Origin: Bradyrhizobium tropiciagri
GTDB lineage: Bacteria > Pseudomonadota > Alphaproteobacteria > Rhizobiales > Xanthobacteraceae
Direction: 5' to 3'
Length of the DNA stretch: 64,000 nucleotides
NCBI RefSeq assembly: GCF_018130545.1
Contig: NZ_JAFCKF010000002.1
Location: forward strand, 744,001 to 808,000
Part shown: piece by piece, positions 1 through 7,184 of the stretch
Position numbering within the stretch: position 1 is the first letter of the stretch
Layout: each line of letters begins with the position of its first letter
Notes under the pieces: model-generated
Seen by the model: only the letters and a program-made list of their open reading frames with translations
Database searches by the model: none
Told to the model about the DNA's origin: nothing
Position numbers and translations under genes: made by a program

Positions 1-91
1 TGCGGCGTTGTTCACACCGTCAGAAGGCAGGACAAGGCGGCCCGCCCAAGGACGGCCATTGCATTGGCGGGAATTTCGGTTTGCCGCGCTA

Positions 92-166
92 TGGCGCTCC
101 CTAGCGGAATCGAACCGCTCTCTCCACCGTGAAAGGGTGGCGTCCTAACCGATAGACGAAGGGAGC
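92..166 (-). tRNA. tRNA-Glu (anticodon UUC)
   Basis: Read on the minus strand the sequence folds as a cloverleaf: acceptor GCTCCCT pairs with AGGGAGC, the anticodon arm CCACC/GGTGG carries the loop CTTTCAC with anticodon TTC, and the T arm is GAGCGGTTCGATTCCGCTA. The discriminator G is followed by an encoded CCA (92-94). The D arm contains the TCTATCGGTTAGGAC pattern usual for bacterial tRNA-Glu. In alphaproteobacteria charged tRNA-Glu feeds both translation and haem synthesis through HemA or 5-aminolevulinate routes, depending on the species. Confidence 0.97.
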
Positions 167-245
167 AAAACTCTCGGCAGATCAATACGTTAGACGTGAG
201 AAGCGCCGGAATCGGCCGCAGCCCTCAGGGGCCGCGACGGGCGAA

Positions 246-274
246 CGTATAGTGGCGATTGGCCGGGCGGGCAA
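246..274 (-). promoter_or_regulatory. Probable sigma-70 promoter for tRNA-Glu
   Basis: On the minus strand a -35 TTGCCC (269-274) is separated by exactly 17 bases from a -10 TATACG (246-251). It points at the tRNA gene, giving a 5' leader of about 70 nt. No other minus-strand gene lies between it and the tRNA. Confidence 0.5.
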
Positions 275-325
275 GCGTCGAGACGCGCTTTTCGCGGATT
301 GGCCCCCGGTCGCCCGCCGGAGGGG

Positions 326-487
326 TTATCTGCAGGACAATCCGGCCTCGATCGAGGTCCAGAAGCCGCAATGCAGCGGCACATGGGCATGGGCCCGCGA
401 GCCACCGACATGAATCAGGATGACGGCGGCAAGCGCGACGACGACGGCGGGAACGATGAGTCTTCGGAACGACATGGGCCTGCGCAT
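326..487 (-). CDS. Small hypothetical membrane-anchored or exported protein (53 aa)
   Basis: A short minus-strand frame starts with ATG and ends with TAA. The translation begins MRRPMSFRRLIVPAVVV, a basic N-terminus followed by about 18 hydrophobic residues (residues 10-27). The short tail is rich in His and ends in ACGFW-like chemistry: two Cys (40 and 52), Trp and several His. This is typical of small Sec-targeted or single-span proteins of rhizobia. A second possible start is Met5. I do not recognise a family. Its stop lies upstream of the tRNA-Glu promoter and it points the same way, so it could be transcribed independently. Support is the signal-like N-terminus only. Confidence 0.42.
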   Translation of the reverse strand: MRRPMSFRRLIVPAVVVALAAVILIHVGGSRAHAHVPLHCGFWTSIEAGLSCR

Positions 488-553
488 CAACCGACTTCGT
501 GGCCTAACTAAGGCCTACAGGCCGGACGGCAGCAGCACGCGCAGCGCCGGCCG

Positions 554-895
554 CTAGTGATTGCTGGCGACGTCCTGACGGTTGGTCGGCTGCGCCGCCG
601 CCACCGCCGGCTTCTGCTTGATGCAGGTGCTGCAGATCACGAGCTTGCGCGCGAGCCGCTCATCGGCATCCGCATCCGACAGCTGCGTCCCCGGCACCGC
701 AGGTGACGCGTTGTGCGCATGGCGGCGCGGCTGCGGCTGATTGGGGTCTTGTCCGGCACCGTCCCAGGCCAGCGGCCCTGTTCCCGGTGGCGGCGCGCTC
801 ATGCTGTATTGCTGCGCAACTTGCGCGCAGGCGCCAAGCGCGATCGGAAGAAACAACACGGCGGCCTTGCGGGCCCAGTTCCGGAATGCAGACAT
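554..895 (-). CDS. Putative lipoprotein of unknown function
   Basis: The product of 113 residues starts MSAFRNWARKAAVLF, with positively charged residues, then a hydrophobic core and a lipobox ending ALGAC, so Cys23 would be lipidated by signal peptidase II. The mature part is Pro/Ala/Gln rich, with no catalytic motif visible. It has a CSTC pair near the C-terminus that could form a disulfide or bind metal. The ATG at 895 was preferred over an in-frame GTG four codons upstream because the shorter form gives a normal lipoprotein signal peptide. The family is not recognised and the envelope location is inferred. Confidence 0.6.
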   Translation of the reverse strand: MSAFRNWARKAAVLFLPIALGACAQVAQQYSMSAPPPGTGPLAWDGAGQDPNQPQPRRHAHNASPAVPGTQLSDADADERLARKLVICSTCIKQKPAVAAAQPTNRQDVASNH

Positions 896-1047
896 GATCA
901 CACTCACACGCTATTCGTACTACGAGCTAAGAGCAGAACCGCTAAGAAATCGTTCACCCTGATTGTTCCGTCGCATCCAACCGCGACGGCATCAAGACGG
1001 GATTGCGGCGCCAACACGTAATCAAGACGCTAATCCGGAGTCCCCTC

Positions 1048-2280
1048 ATGCCAGGCACCAACGATCGCTTCGACGGCAAGCGCGTGCTCGCCGATCTCAA
1101 CACGCTGCGTGCGATCGGCGCCTACAAGTCCGGCGTGCACAAGCCGACCTTCTCAGAGCCGCATCTGCGCTCGCTCGACTGGCTGGCCGCCCGCCTGCCC
1201 GACGCGGATCTCACCGCAACGATCGACGGCATCGGCAATGTGCTCGGCACGAGCGCAAAGGCGGGACCGAAACTGCTCGCCGGCTCGCATCTGGAGAGCC
1301 AGAACCATGCGGGCTGGCTTGATGGCCCGCTCGGCGTGATCTACGCGCTCGAAGCCGCGCGCGTCATCAATACCGATCCGGAGATTCACGGCGCGGTCGA
1401 GGTCGCCTCGTGGTGCGATGAGGAAGGACATTTCGGCAGTTTCCTCGGCAGCCGCTCCTTTGCCGGCGCCGTCACCGAAGCCGACATCGATGCGGCGCGC
1501 GACCGCTCCAGCGATCGCACCATGCGACAGGCGTTGCAGGATGCGGGCTTCGCTGGACGCCCGCGCCTCAACGCCGAAGCTCGTCGCCATATCGGCTATC
1601 TCGAGGCGCATATCGAACAGGGTGACACGTTGGAGAGCAGCGGGCTCAAGATCGGTATCGTCACCTCGATCGTCGGCATCTGGCAGTATCGCATCACGTT
1701 CACCGGCGCGCAGAACCATGCCGGCACCACGCGGATGGCGGTGCGCAAGGATGCGGGACTTGCGCTGGCGCGGTTCTGTGTCGCGATCGACGATAGCCTC
1801 CCTGCCCTGTGCGGCCCGCGCACAGTGTGGACCACCGGCCGCATCACGCTGGATCCGGGTGCACCGAGCGTCATCCCGGGTGCCGCCGAGATGCTGTTCC
1901 AGATCCGCGACGACAATCCCGAGGTGATCGCACGTCTCGAGCAGCATCTGCAGCGCATGGCGGCCGAGGTCACCGCGCAGGGGCGTTGCAGCGTGAAGGT
2001 CGAACGCATCCGCACCGGCGTGCCCGCAATGATGACGCCCGCCTTCCAGGATGCGATCGAGGCCGCGAGCGCAACTTGCGCCGGCGGCAAATCCATCCGG
2101 ATGCCGAGCAGCGCCGGCCATGACGCCCAGGTGCTAGCCACCATCATGCCGGCGGCGATGCTGTTCGTGCCGTCGATCGGTGGCATCAGCCATCACTGGA
2201 GCGAGAACACCGCCGACGCCGACATCGTCACGGGAGCCAAAGTGTTTGTCGAAACCTGCAGGCGCCTGCTGGCAGGTTAG
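1048..2280 (+). CDS. Zn-dependent hydrolase, M20 family (N-carbamoyl-amino acid / allantoate amidohydrolase type)
   Basis: The 410-residue cytosolic enzyme belongs to the hydantoinase/carbamoylase branch of M20, which hydrolyses N-carbamoyl amino acids, ureidoglycine or allantoate using two metal ions. Visible motifs in order: GSHLES near residue 80, GWLDGPLGV with the bridging Asp near 92, the acidic pair in CDEEGHFG near 125, HIEQG near 188, GAQNHAGTT in the lid domain, and SSAGHD plus GISHHWSENT near the C-terminus, with His around 382. The usual GSHLD motif has Glu in place of Asp here. The ATG at 1048 was chosen over an upstream ATG in frame (1003), because homologues begin near here and a CGGAG box precedes it. 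The substrate cannot be read from sequence. The gene converges on a permease gene. Confidence 0.85.
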   Translation: MPGTNDRFDGKRVLADLNTLRAIGAYKSGVHKPTFSEPHLRSLDWLAARLPDADLTATIDGIGNVLGTSAKAGPKLLAGSHLESQNHAGWLDGPLGVIYALEAARVINTDPEIHGAVEVASWCDEEGHFGSFLGSRSFAGAVTEADIDAARDRSSDRTMRQALQDAGFAGRPRLNAEARRHIGYLEAHIEQGDTLESSGLKIGIVTSIVGIWQYRITFTGAQNHAGTTRMAVRKDAGLALARFCVAIDDSLPALCGPRTVWTTGRITLDPGAPSVIPGAAEMLFQIRDDNPEVIARLEQHLQRMAAEVTAQGRCSVKVERIRTGVPAMMTPAFQDAIEAASATCAGGKSIRMPSSAGHDAQVLATIMPAAMLFVPSIGGISHHWSENTADADIVTGAKVFVETCRRLLAG

Positions 2281-2287
2281 CGCGCCG

Positions 2288-3193
2288 TCAGCTCGGACCG
2301 CGCCGGTTGCCGGATCGCAGCGAAGCCAGAGCGTGCGAGTTCTGCGCGCTGCCTCGCCGCGCAGTGAAGAAGACGTACAACAGGCAGACGTCGATCAGGA
2401 TCGTGCCGGCCATCACGCTGTAGGCCCACGGGCTGTCGATCAGCTTCAGTTCCATCAATACGCGCGACAGGCCGAAGCCCACGACCCAGGCATCGAAGCT
2501 CATGCAGATCCGGCGAAACGTCTCGGCATCCAGCCGCCGGATCAGCCAGGCCCCGAGCGGGATGCCGACGACGACGCAGGGAACCAGCACGAACAAAATA
2601 CTCCGGCTCTCTTCGATGAACAAACCGAGCTTGTAGTACGCGATCGCCGTGAGACTGGACTCCGTCACCCGAACCAACGCGAGTCCGGCCCGGAACTCGT
2701 CTTTGACGAGGCCCTGATTGTTGAACAGGATCGCCAGCGGCGGTCCCGAGATGGTCGTGACCGAGTACAGGACGCCGAGCGTCGTTCCAAACGGCAAACC
2801 GACCAGCCATTTCGACTGGATCGGCCGTCGCCATCCGGCCGCCTGCAGCAGGATCAACGGCAGAATGATCGAGTAGGTGGCGAATTTGGTCCAGCCGGGC
2901 AGCAGCGATGTCAGCGTAAAGGCGCCGATCGCGATGCCCGGCACCAGGCCGATCAGGATCGGCAGCACGCGCCGCCAAACCGCCGGCACGCCGCTCAGAT
3001 TGATGCACAGAACATATAGGTTGACGAAGACTTCGACGATGACAACCGCAGGGTTGAGGACGCGGTTGGTATAGAAGACAAGCGCGACCGGCACGGTGAG
3101 CGAGGAAAACCCGTAACCCAACGCACCGTTCACAAAAGCCGCAAACAGAGCGATCACGGCAAGAACGATCACAGCAGAATCAATCGAAGGCAT
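2288..3193 (-). CDS. TauE/SafE (TSUP) family permease
   Basis: This integral membrane protein of 301 residues has about eight to nine hydrophobic segments arranged as two related halves. The N-terminal segment contains the small-residue signature FVNGALGYGFSSLTVPVAL, characteristic of the sulfite exporter TauE/SafE family (4-toluene sulfonate uptake permease family). These proteins move organosulfur compounds, sulfite or other small anions across the inner membrane. No substrate can be assigned. The stop is only a few bases from the convergent amidohydrolase stop, so the two genes are unlikely to be co-regulated. Confidence 0.85.
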   Translation of the reverse strand: MPSIDSAVIVLAVIALFAAFVNGALGYGFSSLTVPVALVFYTNRVLNPAVVIVEVFVNLYVLCINLSGVPAVWRRVLPILIGLVPGIAIGAFTLTSLLPGWTKFATYSIILPLILLQAAGWRRPIQSKWLVGLPFGTTLGVLYSVTTISGPPLAILFNNQGLVKDEFRAGLALVRVTESSLTAIAYYKLGLFIEESRSILFVLVPCVVVGIPLGAWLIRRLDAETFRRICMSFDAWVVGFGLSRVLMELKLIDSPWAYSVMAGTILIDVCLLYVFFTARRGSAQNSHALASLRSGNRRGPS

Positions 3194-3627
3194 CTTTGGC
3201 TTTTACCGGATCAGTCGCTTTGCCTGCGGCATTATAGCCTAACGCAAGCGGCTCGGTGCCGAAACTTGCGGCTGTCGGGTCTTGCAAAGCACCCGCGCTC
3301 GCGGTGACGACGGATCGCTTCATTCAGAGGTCGCCACCCCATCGGGACGTTGAAGCTCTGCGCGGGGAATGCCGCTTGGAGCCTTGATGGTGCGTTGGGC
3401 CTTCAGGAACCTGACCCGGGACAGATAGCTTGCAGCCCGCTCCGGCTCTGACGAGGCCCGCAACAACGGGCTTCCGGCACGCTTTCGCGGGTACCGTGGC
3501 ATATTGGACACGAGAACCGCCTCGGCCGAACCTATTCTCCTCACCGCACGATTTGCAATCCGCTGAACTTGCTGCCATTTCTTGGGTACGCATCGCTTTG
3601 ATGCCTTTGAAGGGGCCCGTCCGGCTC
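3194..3627. other. Intergenic stretch, no convincing gene
   Basis: This stretch separates the divergent TSUP permease and PrsW genes. It should hold both promoters, but I could not pick out convincing -35/-10 pairs. A minus-strand frame (3320-3544) would encode an Arg-rich peptide without a ribosome site or recognisable domain, and I do not support it as a gene. Confidence 0.5.
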
Positions 3628-4665
3628 ATGTTGTTGTTTGAGTCGCTTCCAACGGTCATTGGCGCCGCCGCCATTGCCCCCGCACTGCTGGTGTTGTGGC
3701 TCGTCATCGCAGCCGACGAGCGCCCGGGACCGCCGGTGCAGGTGTGGCTGGCCTTCGTGCTCGGTGCGGCCAGCATCTCGCTGCTCGGGCTGGCGCGAAT
3801 TCCCTTCAACGCGCTGCTCGCCATTCCCGACGATCCCTGGGCGACGCAAGCGGTGCGCGCGCTGTTCGGCGTCGCGGCGCCGGAGGAGATCGTCAAGGTT
3901 CTCGTCATCGTCGTCATCTCGACGCGCCGCCGCGCCTTCGCCGATCCGATGGATACGGTGGTCTATGGCGCGGCCGCCGGACTCGGCTTCGCCGCCTATG
4001 AAAACCTCGCCTATCTGGTCCAGCACAAGGACATGTGGCGCGCGCTCGCGGCGTTGCGCAGCGTGCTCACCGTGCCGTTCCATGGCTCGCTCGGGATCAT
4101 CGCCGGCGCCTACCTGGCGATCGCGCGCTCCGGCGGCGCGCTCGGTGCCTATCGGGGTCACCGCGACTGGGCGCGGATCACGAACTGGACGCTGGTGCTG
4201 GTCGCGCCGGTCCTGCTGCACGCGGCGTTCGATTTCCCGCTGCTCGTGCTGCAGCGCATGCCCGATCTCGGCTCGACCACGCGGCTGCTGCTCGGTTCGG
4301 CCAGCGTGCTGGTCGGCTTCTCCTCGATCGGCTTTGCGATCCGCCTGGTGCGCCGCCTCGGCAAGCATCACGCGCCGCGCACCGACGTCGCGCGCGAGCG
4401 GCTCAGCCAACTGCGGCGGATGTGGGCGCTGCTACTGATCGGCGGCGGCACCGGCTTTGCCGGCGTCTCCTTCCTGCTCACCTCGCTGCATCACTGGTAC
4501 GTCAATCCCGAGCGCAATGCGTCGTTCATCCTGGTGCCGATCGGCTTCACCTCGATCCTGATTGGCCTCGCGCTCCTGATCGCGACCACCGCCGTCTACT
4601 TCCTCGGCCGCAACCGGATGCGCACCGCCGCGGAGGGCTTTCCGTCCGCGCCAAGCCAGAGCTAG
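3628..4665 (+). CDS. PrsW-family intramembrane glutamic protease homologue
   Basis: The product of about 345 residues has roughly nine hydrophobic segments. It carries the PrsW/CPBP-like signature residues in order: an acidic pair in APEEIVK (about residues 86-87), Glu in GFAAYEN (about 125), His in VPFHGS (about 152), and His plus Asp in HAAFDF (about 198-202). In Bacillus, PrsW cuts the anti-sigma factor RsiW inside the membrane. The target here is unknown. The ATG at 3628 follows a GAAGGGG sequence and begins directly with the first membrane segment. An in-frame ATG at 3601 is the alternative. The gene is followed in the same direction by hdeD-like and DAHP synthase genes, but each has its own spacer. 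Confidence 0.8.
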   Translation: MLLFESLPTVIGAAAIAPALLVLWLVIAADERPGPPVQVWLAFVLGAASISLLGLARIPFNALLAIPDDPWATQAVRALFGVAAPEEIVKVLVIVVISTRRRAFADPMDTVVYGAAAGLGFAAYENLAYLVQHKDMWRALAALRSVLTVPFHGSLGIIAGAYLAIARSGGALGAYRGHRDWARITNWTLVLVAPVLLHAAFDFPLLVLQRMPDLGSTTRLLLGSASVLVGFSSIGFAIRLVRRLGKHHAPRTDVARERLSQLRRMWALLLIGGGTGFAGVSFLLTSLHHWYVNPERNASFILVPIGFTSILIGLALLIATTAVYFLGRNRMRTAAEGFPSAPSQS

Positions 4666-4713
4666 GATACGCTGCACGCGCAGACTTTACGCTCGCAGAT
4701 CGGGAGTGCCGCG

Positions 4714-5286
4714 ATGACCCTGCCCAACAACCTCGACAGACTGCGATCGGAGATGCAGGCTGCCGTCAAGGCGCACTGGAAGGCGTTCCTGTTCGAGGGC
4801 ATCCTGCTCGTGGTGCTCGGCATCGCGGCGATGATCGTGCCGACCTTCGCAAGCCTCGCCGTCACCATCTTCCTCGGCTGGATGTTCCTGATCTCGGGCA
4901 TCGGCGGGCTGATCGTGACGTTCTGGGCGCGCAACATGCCGGGCTTCTGGTGGTCGCTGATATCAGCCGCGCTCGCCGTGCTGGCCGGCATGGTGCTGCT
5001 GGCTCGTCCGATGCAGGGCGTGCTGACGCTGACCATCGTCATCGGCGCCTATTTCGTCGCCGAGGGCGTCGCCACCGTCATGTACGCGCTCGAGCATCGC
5101 CGCGAATTGTCGGGACGCTGGTCCTGGCTCTTGATCGCAGGCCTGATGGACATCGTGGTCGCCTTCTTCATCATCGCCGGCCTGCCGGAGTCGGCGGGCT
5201 GGGCGATCGGCCTCCTGGTCGGCCTCAACCTGATGTTCGGCGGCGCGACGCTGATCGGCATGGCGTTGGCGGCGCGCAACACCTGA
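4714..5286 (+). CDS. HdeD-family (DUF308) membrane protein
   Basis: The 190-residue protein has six regularly spaced transmembrane segments in three two-helix repeats, the layout of the HdeD/DUF308 family. In E. coli HdeD contributes to acid resistance at high cell density by an unclear mechanism. A short basic and amphipathic N-terminus (about residues 5-22) precedes the first segment. The gene lies 48 bases after prsW on the same strand and could be co-transcribed. The following DAHP synthase has its own strong promoter within the spacer. Confidence 0.85.
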   Translation: MTLPNNLDRLRSEMQAAVKAHWKAFLFEGILLVVLGIAAMIVPTFASLAVTIFLGWMFLISGIGGLIVTFWARNMPGFWWSLISAALAVLAGMVLLARPMQGVLTLTIVIGAYFVAEGVATVMYALEHRRELSGRWSWLLIAGLMDIVVAFFIIAGLPESAGWAIGLLVGLNLMFGGATLIGMALAARNT

Positions 5287-5317
5287 CGGCGAACCGCAGG
5301 GGGCTTGCATTTGGGGG

Positions 5318-5346
5318 GTGACAGCCCCAAATCCCTGCGCTATAGA
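5318..5346 (+). promoter_or_regulatory. Promoter of the DAHP synthase leader
   Basis: A -35 GTGACA (5318-5323), a 17-base spacer and a -10 TATAGA (5341-5346) form a near-consensus sigma-70 promoter. The expected start point, about 7-9 bases after the -10, is at or within a few bases of the A of the leader-peptide ATG (5355). The transcript would therefore be leaderless or nearly so. Confidence 0.7.
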
Positions 5347-5354
5347 GCCGCCCC

Positions 5355-5435
5355 ATGATCACCACTGCCACCAGCTATTTTTGGTACTTTAGCTACGACA
5401 GCTCGCTGGCGGCAGGAGGATCGCGCTCAATCTGA
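5355..5435 (+). CDS. Leader peptide of the DAHP synthase attenuator (26 aa)
   Basis: The frame reads MITTATSYFWYFSYDSSLAA and then GGSRSI and stop. Residues 8-14 are Tyr-Phe-Trp-Tyr-Phe-Ser-Tyr, so all three aromatic amino acids are sensed within seven codons. There is no Shine-Dalgarno site. The ATG sits about nine bases after the promoter -10, which fits leaderless initiation as known for trpL of Sinorhizobium meliloti. Its only plausible job is to stall ribosomes when aromatic aminoacyl-tRNAs are scarce, controlling the gene that makes the first common intermediate of the aromatic pathway. The overlap with pairing segments is described in the next entry. Confidence 0.85.
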   Translation: MITTATSYFWYFSYDSSLAAGGSRSI

Positions 5436-5486
5436 AGAATTGCAGCAAACGTCCAAAACAAGCCGCCAGACCTGGCGGCTTTTTTG
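5365..5486 (+). promoter_or_regulatory. Transcription attenuator (anti-antiterminator, antiterminator, terminator)
   Basis: Four segments are visible. Segment 1 (5365-5375, CTGCCACCAGC) pairs with segment 2 (5405-5415, GCTGGCGGCAG) in 10 of 11 positions. Segment 2 (5406-5413, CTGGCGGC) also pairs perfectly over 8 bp with segment 3 (5462-5469, GCCGCCAG). Segment 3 with segment 4 (5460-5469 with 5472-5481) makes a GC-rich hairpin followed by six T residues, an intrinsic terminator. Segment 1 lies immediately upstream of the aromatic codons (from 5376), so a ribosome stalled there covers it and frees segment 2 to block the terminator. This is the classical attenuation layout. Confidence 0.85.
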
Positions 5487-5522
5487 TTGCCGGCAGGTCC
5501 CAAAAATCCAAAGGAGCCAGCC

Positions 5523-6608
5523 GTGTTGAGTACGACAGACGATCTTCGCATCAAGGAACTGAAAGAGCTGAGTACGCCCGAAGAGGTGATGCGGGAGGTC
5601 CCGCGCACCCTGACGGCGACCCGCGTCGTGATGGGCGCCCGCAACGCCATCCATGCCATCCTCAACGGCACCGATGACCGCCTGCTGGTCGTCGTCGGCC
5701 CCTGCTCCATTCACGATCCCGCGGCGGCCGTCGATTACGCCGAGCGCCTCGCCGGCCTGCGCGAGCAGCTCGCCGACCGCCTCGAGATCGTGATGCGGGT
5801 CTATTTCGAGAAGCCGCGCACCACCGTCGGCTGGAAGGGGCTGATCAACGATCCCGGCCTCGACGGCAGCTTCGACATCAACAAGGGCCTGCGGCTCGCC
5901 CGCAATGTGCTGTCGGCCGTGAACAATCTCGGTCTGCCGGCCGGCACCGAATTCCTCGACATGACGACGCCGCAATACATTGCGGATCTCGTGTCCTGGG
6001 CCGCGATCGGCGCGCGCACCACCGAAAGCCAGATCCATCGCGAGCTGGCGTCCGGCCTGTCCTGCCCGGTCGGCTTCAAGAACAGCACCGACGGTGGCGT
6101 GCGGATCGCGGCCGACGCGGTGAAGTCGGCCTCGCACCCGCATCACTTCATGGCGGTCACCAAGGGCGGCCGTTCGGCGATCGCCGCAACCAGCGGCAAC
6201 GAGGATTGCCACGTCATCCTGCGCGGCGGCCGGATGCCGAACTATGATGCCGCGAGCGTCGATGCCGCCGCTGCCGAACTCGGCCGCGCCGGTGTCGCAG
6301 CGCGGCTGATGATCGACACCAGCCACGCCAACAGCAGCAAGAAGCCGGAGAACCAGCCGCTGGTGGCCGCCGACATTGCGCAGCAAGTCGCAAGCGGCGA
6401 ACAGCGCATCGTCGGCGTAATGATCGAAAGCAATCTGGTTGCGGGACGCCAGGACGTCGAGCCGGGCAAACCTCTGACCTACGGCCAGAGCATCACCGAT
6501 GGCTGCATCGACCTCGATACGACGGCTGACGTGTTGAAGCAGCTGGCCGACGCTGTCGACGCAAGGCGCCGCGTGCGGCCTGACGGCTTGCAGGAGCGTT
6601 CGGCCTGA
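5523..6608 (+). CDS. aroG: 3-deoxy-7-phosphoheptulonate (DAHP) synthase, class I
   Basis: The enzyme joins phosphoenolpyruvate and erythrose 4-phosphate, the first step of the shikimate pathway. The 361-residue product matches the E. coli AroF/G/H type, not the plant-like class II type. Landmarks are VVVGPCSIHDP in the first third (PEP site), VYFEKPRTTVGWKG, the GTEFLD barrel strand, GFKNSTDGG and DTSHANSSK near the C-terminus, with the metal-binding Cys, His, Glu and Asp residues present. GTG at 5523 is preferred: AAGGAG at 5511-5516 gives a 6-base spacing. The TTG one codon on is the alternative. The gene is controlled by the leader and attenuator directly upstream. Which of the AroF, G or H feedback types it follows cannot be told. 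Confidence 0.93.
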   Translation: MLSTTDDLRIKELKELSTPEEVMREVPRTLTATRVVMGARNAIHAILNGTDDRLLVVVGPCSIHDPAAAVDYAERLAGLREQLADRLEIVMRVYFEKPRTTVGWKGLINDPGLDGSFDINKGLRLARNVLSAVNNLGLPAGTEFLDMTTPQYIADLVSWAAIGARTTESQIHRELASGLSCPVGFKNSTDGGVRIAADAVKSASHPHHFMAVTKGGRSAIAATSGNEDCHVILRGGRMPNYDAASVDAAAAELGRAGVAARLMIDTSHANSSKKPENQPLVAADIAQQVASGEQRIVGVMIESNLVAGRQDVEPGKPLTYGQSITDGCIDLDTTADVLKQLADAVDARRRVRPDGLQERSA

Positions 6609-6631
6609 CGCGGCCGAACGGATTGAGCATT

Positions 6632-6662
6632 GCCGGCGGGGCGGCTGTCGCGCTCCGCCGGC
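6632..6662. terminator. GC hairpin between convergent genes
   Basis: GCCGGCGG (6632-6639) is complementary to CCGCCGGC (6655-6662) with a 15-base loop. It sits between the DAHP synthase stop and the convergent small gene. There is no clear T run on either side, so termination is inferred from position only. Confidence 0.35.
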
Positions 6663-6674
6663 GTACTGCGCAGC

Positions 6675-6941
6675 TTAACAGCCGCGACAGATGCTCTTGA
6701 TCTTCTTGTCGAGCGCGGCGTCTTCCTTGTTGGCCTGGCTGTTCGGATCGCTGATATTCTTCTCGTTGCTGACGTCGCCCCGGCGCGGCTGACGATGTCC
6801 GATCGGCGCTTCCGGCACCCCCGACCCCTTCTGCATGGAGGACGATCCGCCCTGTTGCTGCGCCCAGGCCAGGGACGTTCCAAGCTGGGGCGCTCCGACC
6901 GCAGCCATCATCAGAGCCATCAACAAAACTGTCTTCCGCAT
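6675..6941 (-). CDS. Small secreted protein of unknown function
   Basis: The 88-residue product begins MRKTVLLMALMMAAVG, an obvious Sec signal peptide with likely cleavage after ...SLAWA (about residue 27). The mature chain is hydrophilic, rich in Gln, Ser, Asp and Lys, and ends CRGC. The ATG at 6941 was chosen because GGAGACGCGAG lies directly upstream. A longer in-frame start exists at 6998 but would bury the signal peptide. No domain is recognised. The location is probably periplasmic. Confidence 0.6.
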   Translation of the reverse strand: MRKTVLLMALMMAAVGAPQLGTSLAWAQQQGGSSSMQKGSGVPEAPIGHRQPRRGDVSNEKNISDPNSQANKEDAALDKKIKSICRGC

Positions 6942-7184
6942 CTCGCGTCTCCGCTTCTCAACCCTATCGCGCCCGTTCCGGCAGCTCGACGGTAGCACAG
7001 TTGCGTCGTCCCTGCGCTGCGCAATCCTGAACCTTCCGTATATCGGCCATCATGCCAAGGAGCCAGATTGCCCGCGGCAACCAGCACCGCAAAGAAGCCG
7101 AACATCACAGCATTTTCGATGCCGCGGCTGCCCTCGTCCTCGGGCGGCTCCCGCCGTCCGTCCCCGGCCCCGCCCATCGCCGTT

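Noticed and set aside
1003-1047. Upstream in-frame start for the M20 amidohydrolase
   Set aside because: The extra 15 residues do not match the family N-terminus, and the ATG at 1048 has a CGGAG box.
3320-3544. Arg-rich minus-strand frame between the TSUP and PrsW genes
   Set aside because: No ribosome site, no domain, and the composition resembles a high-GC antisense or spacer frame.
6999-7184. Possible small membrane protein on the minus strand (MFGFFAVLVAAGN segment)
   Set aside because: The hydrophobic segment is only about 14 residues, the frame overlaps the end of epmB and no ribosome site was found. Too weak to list.
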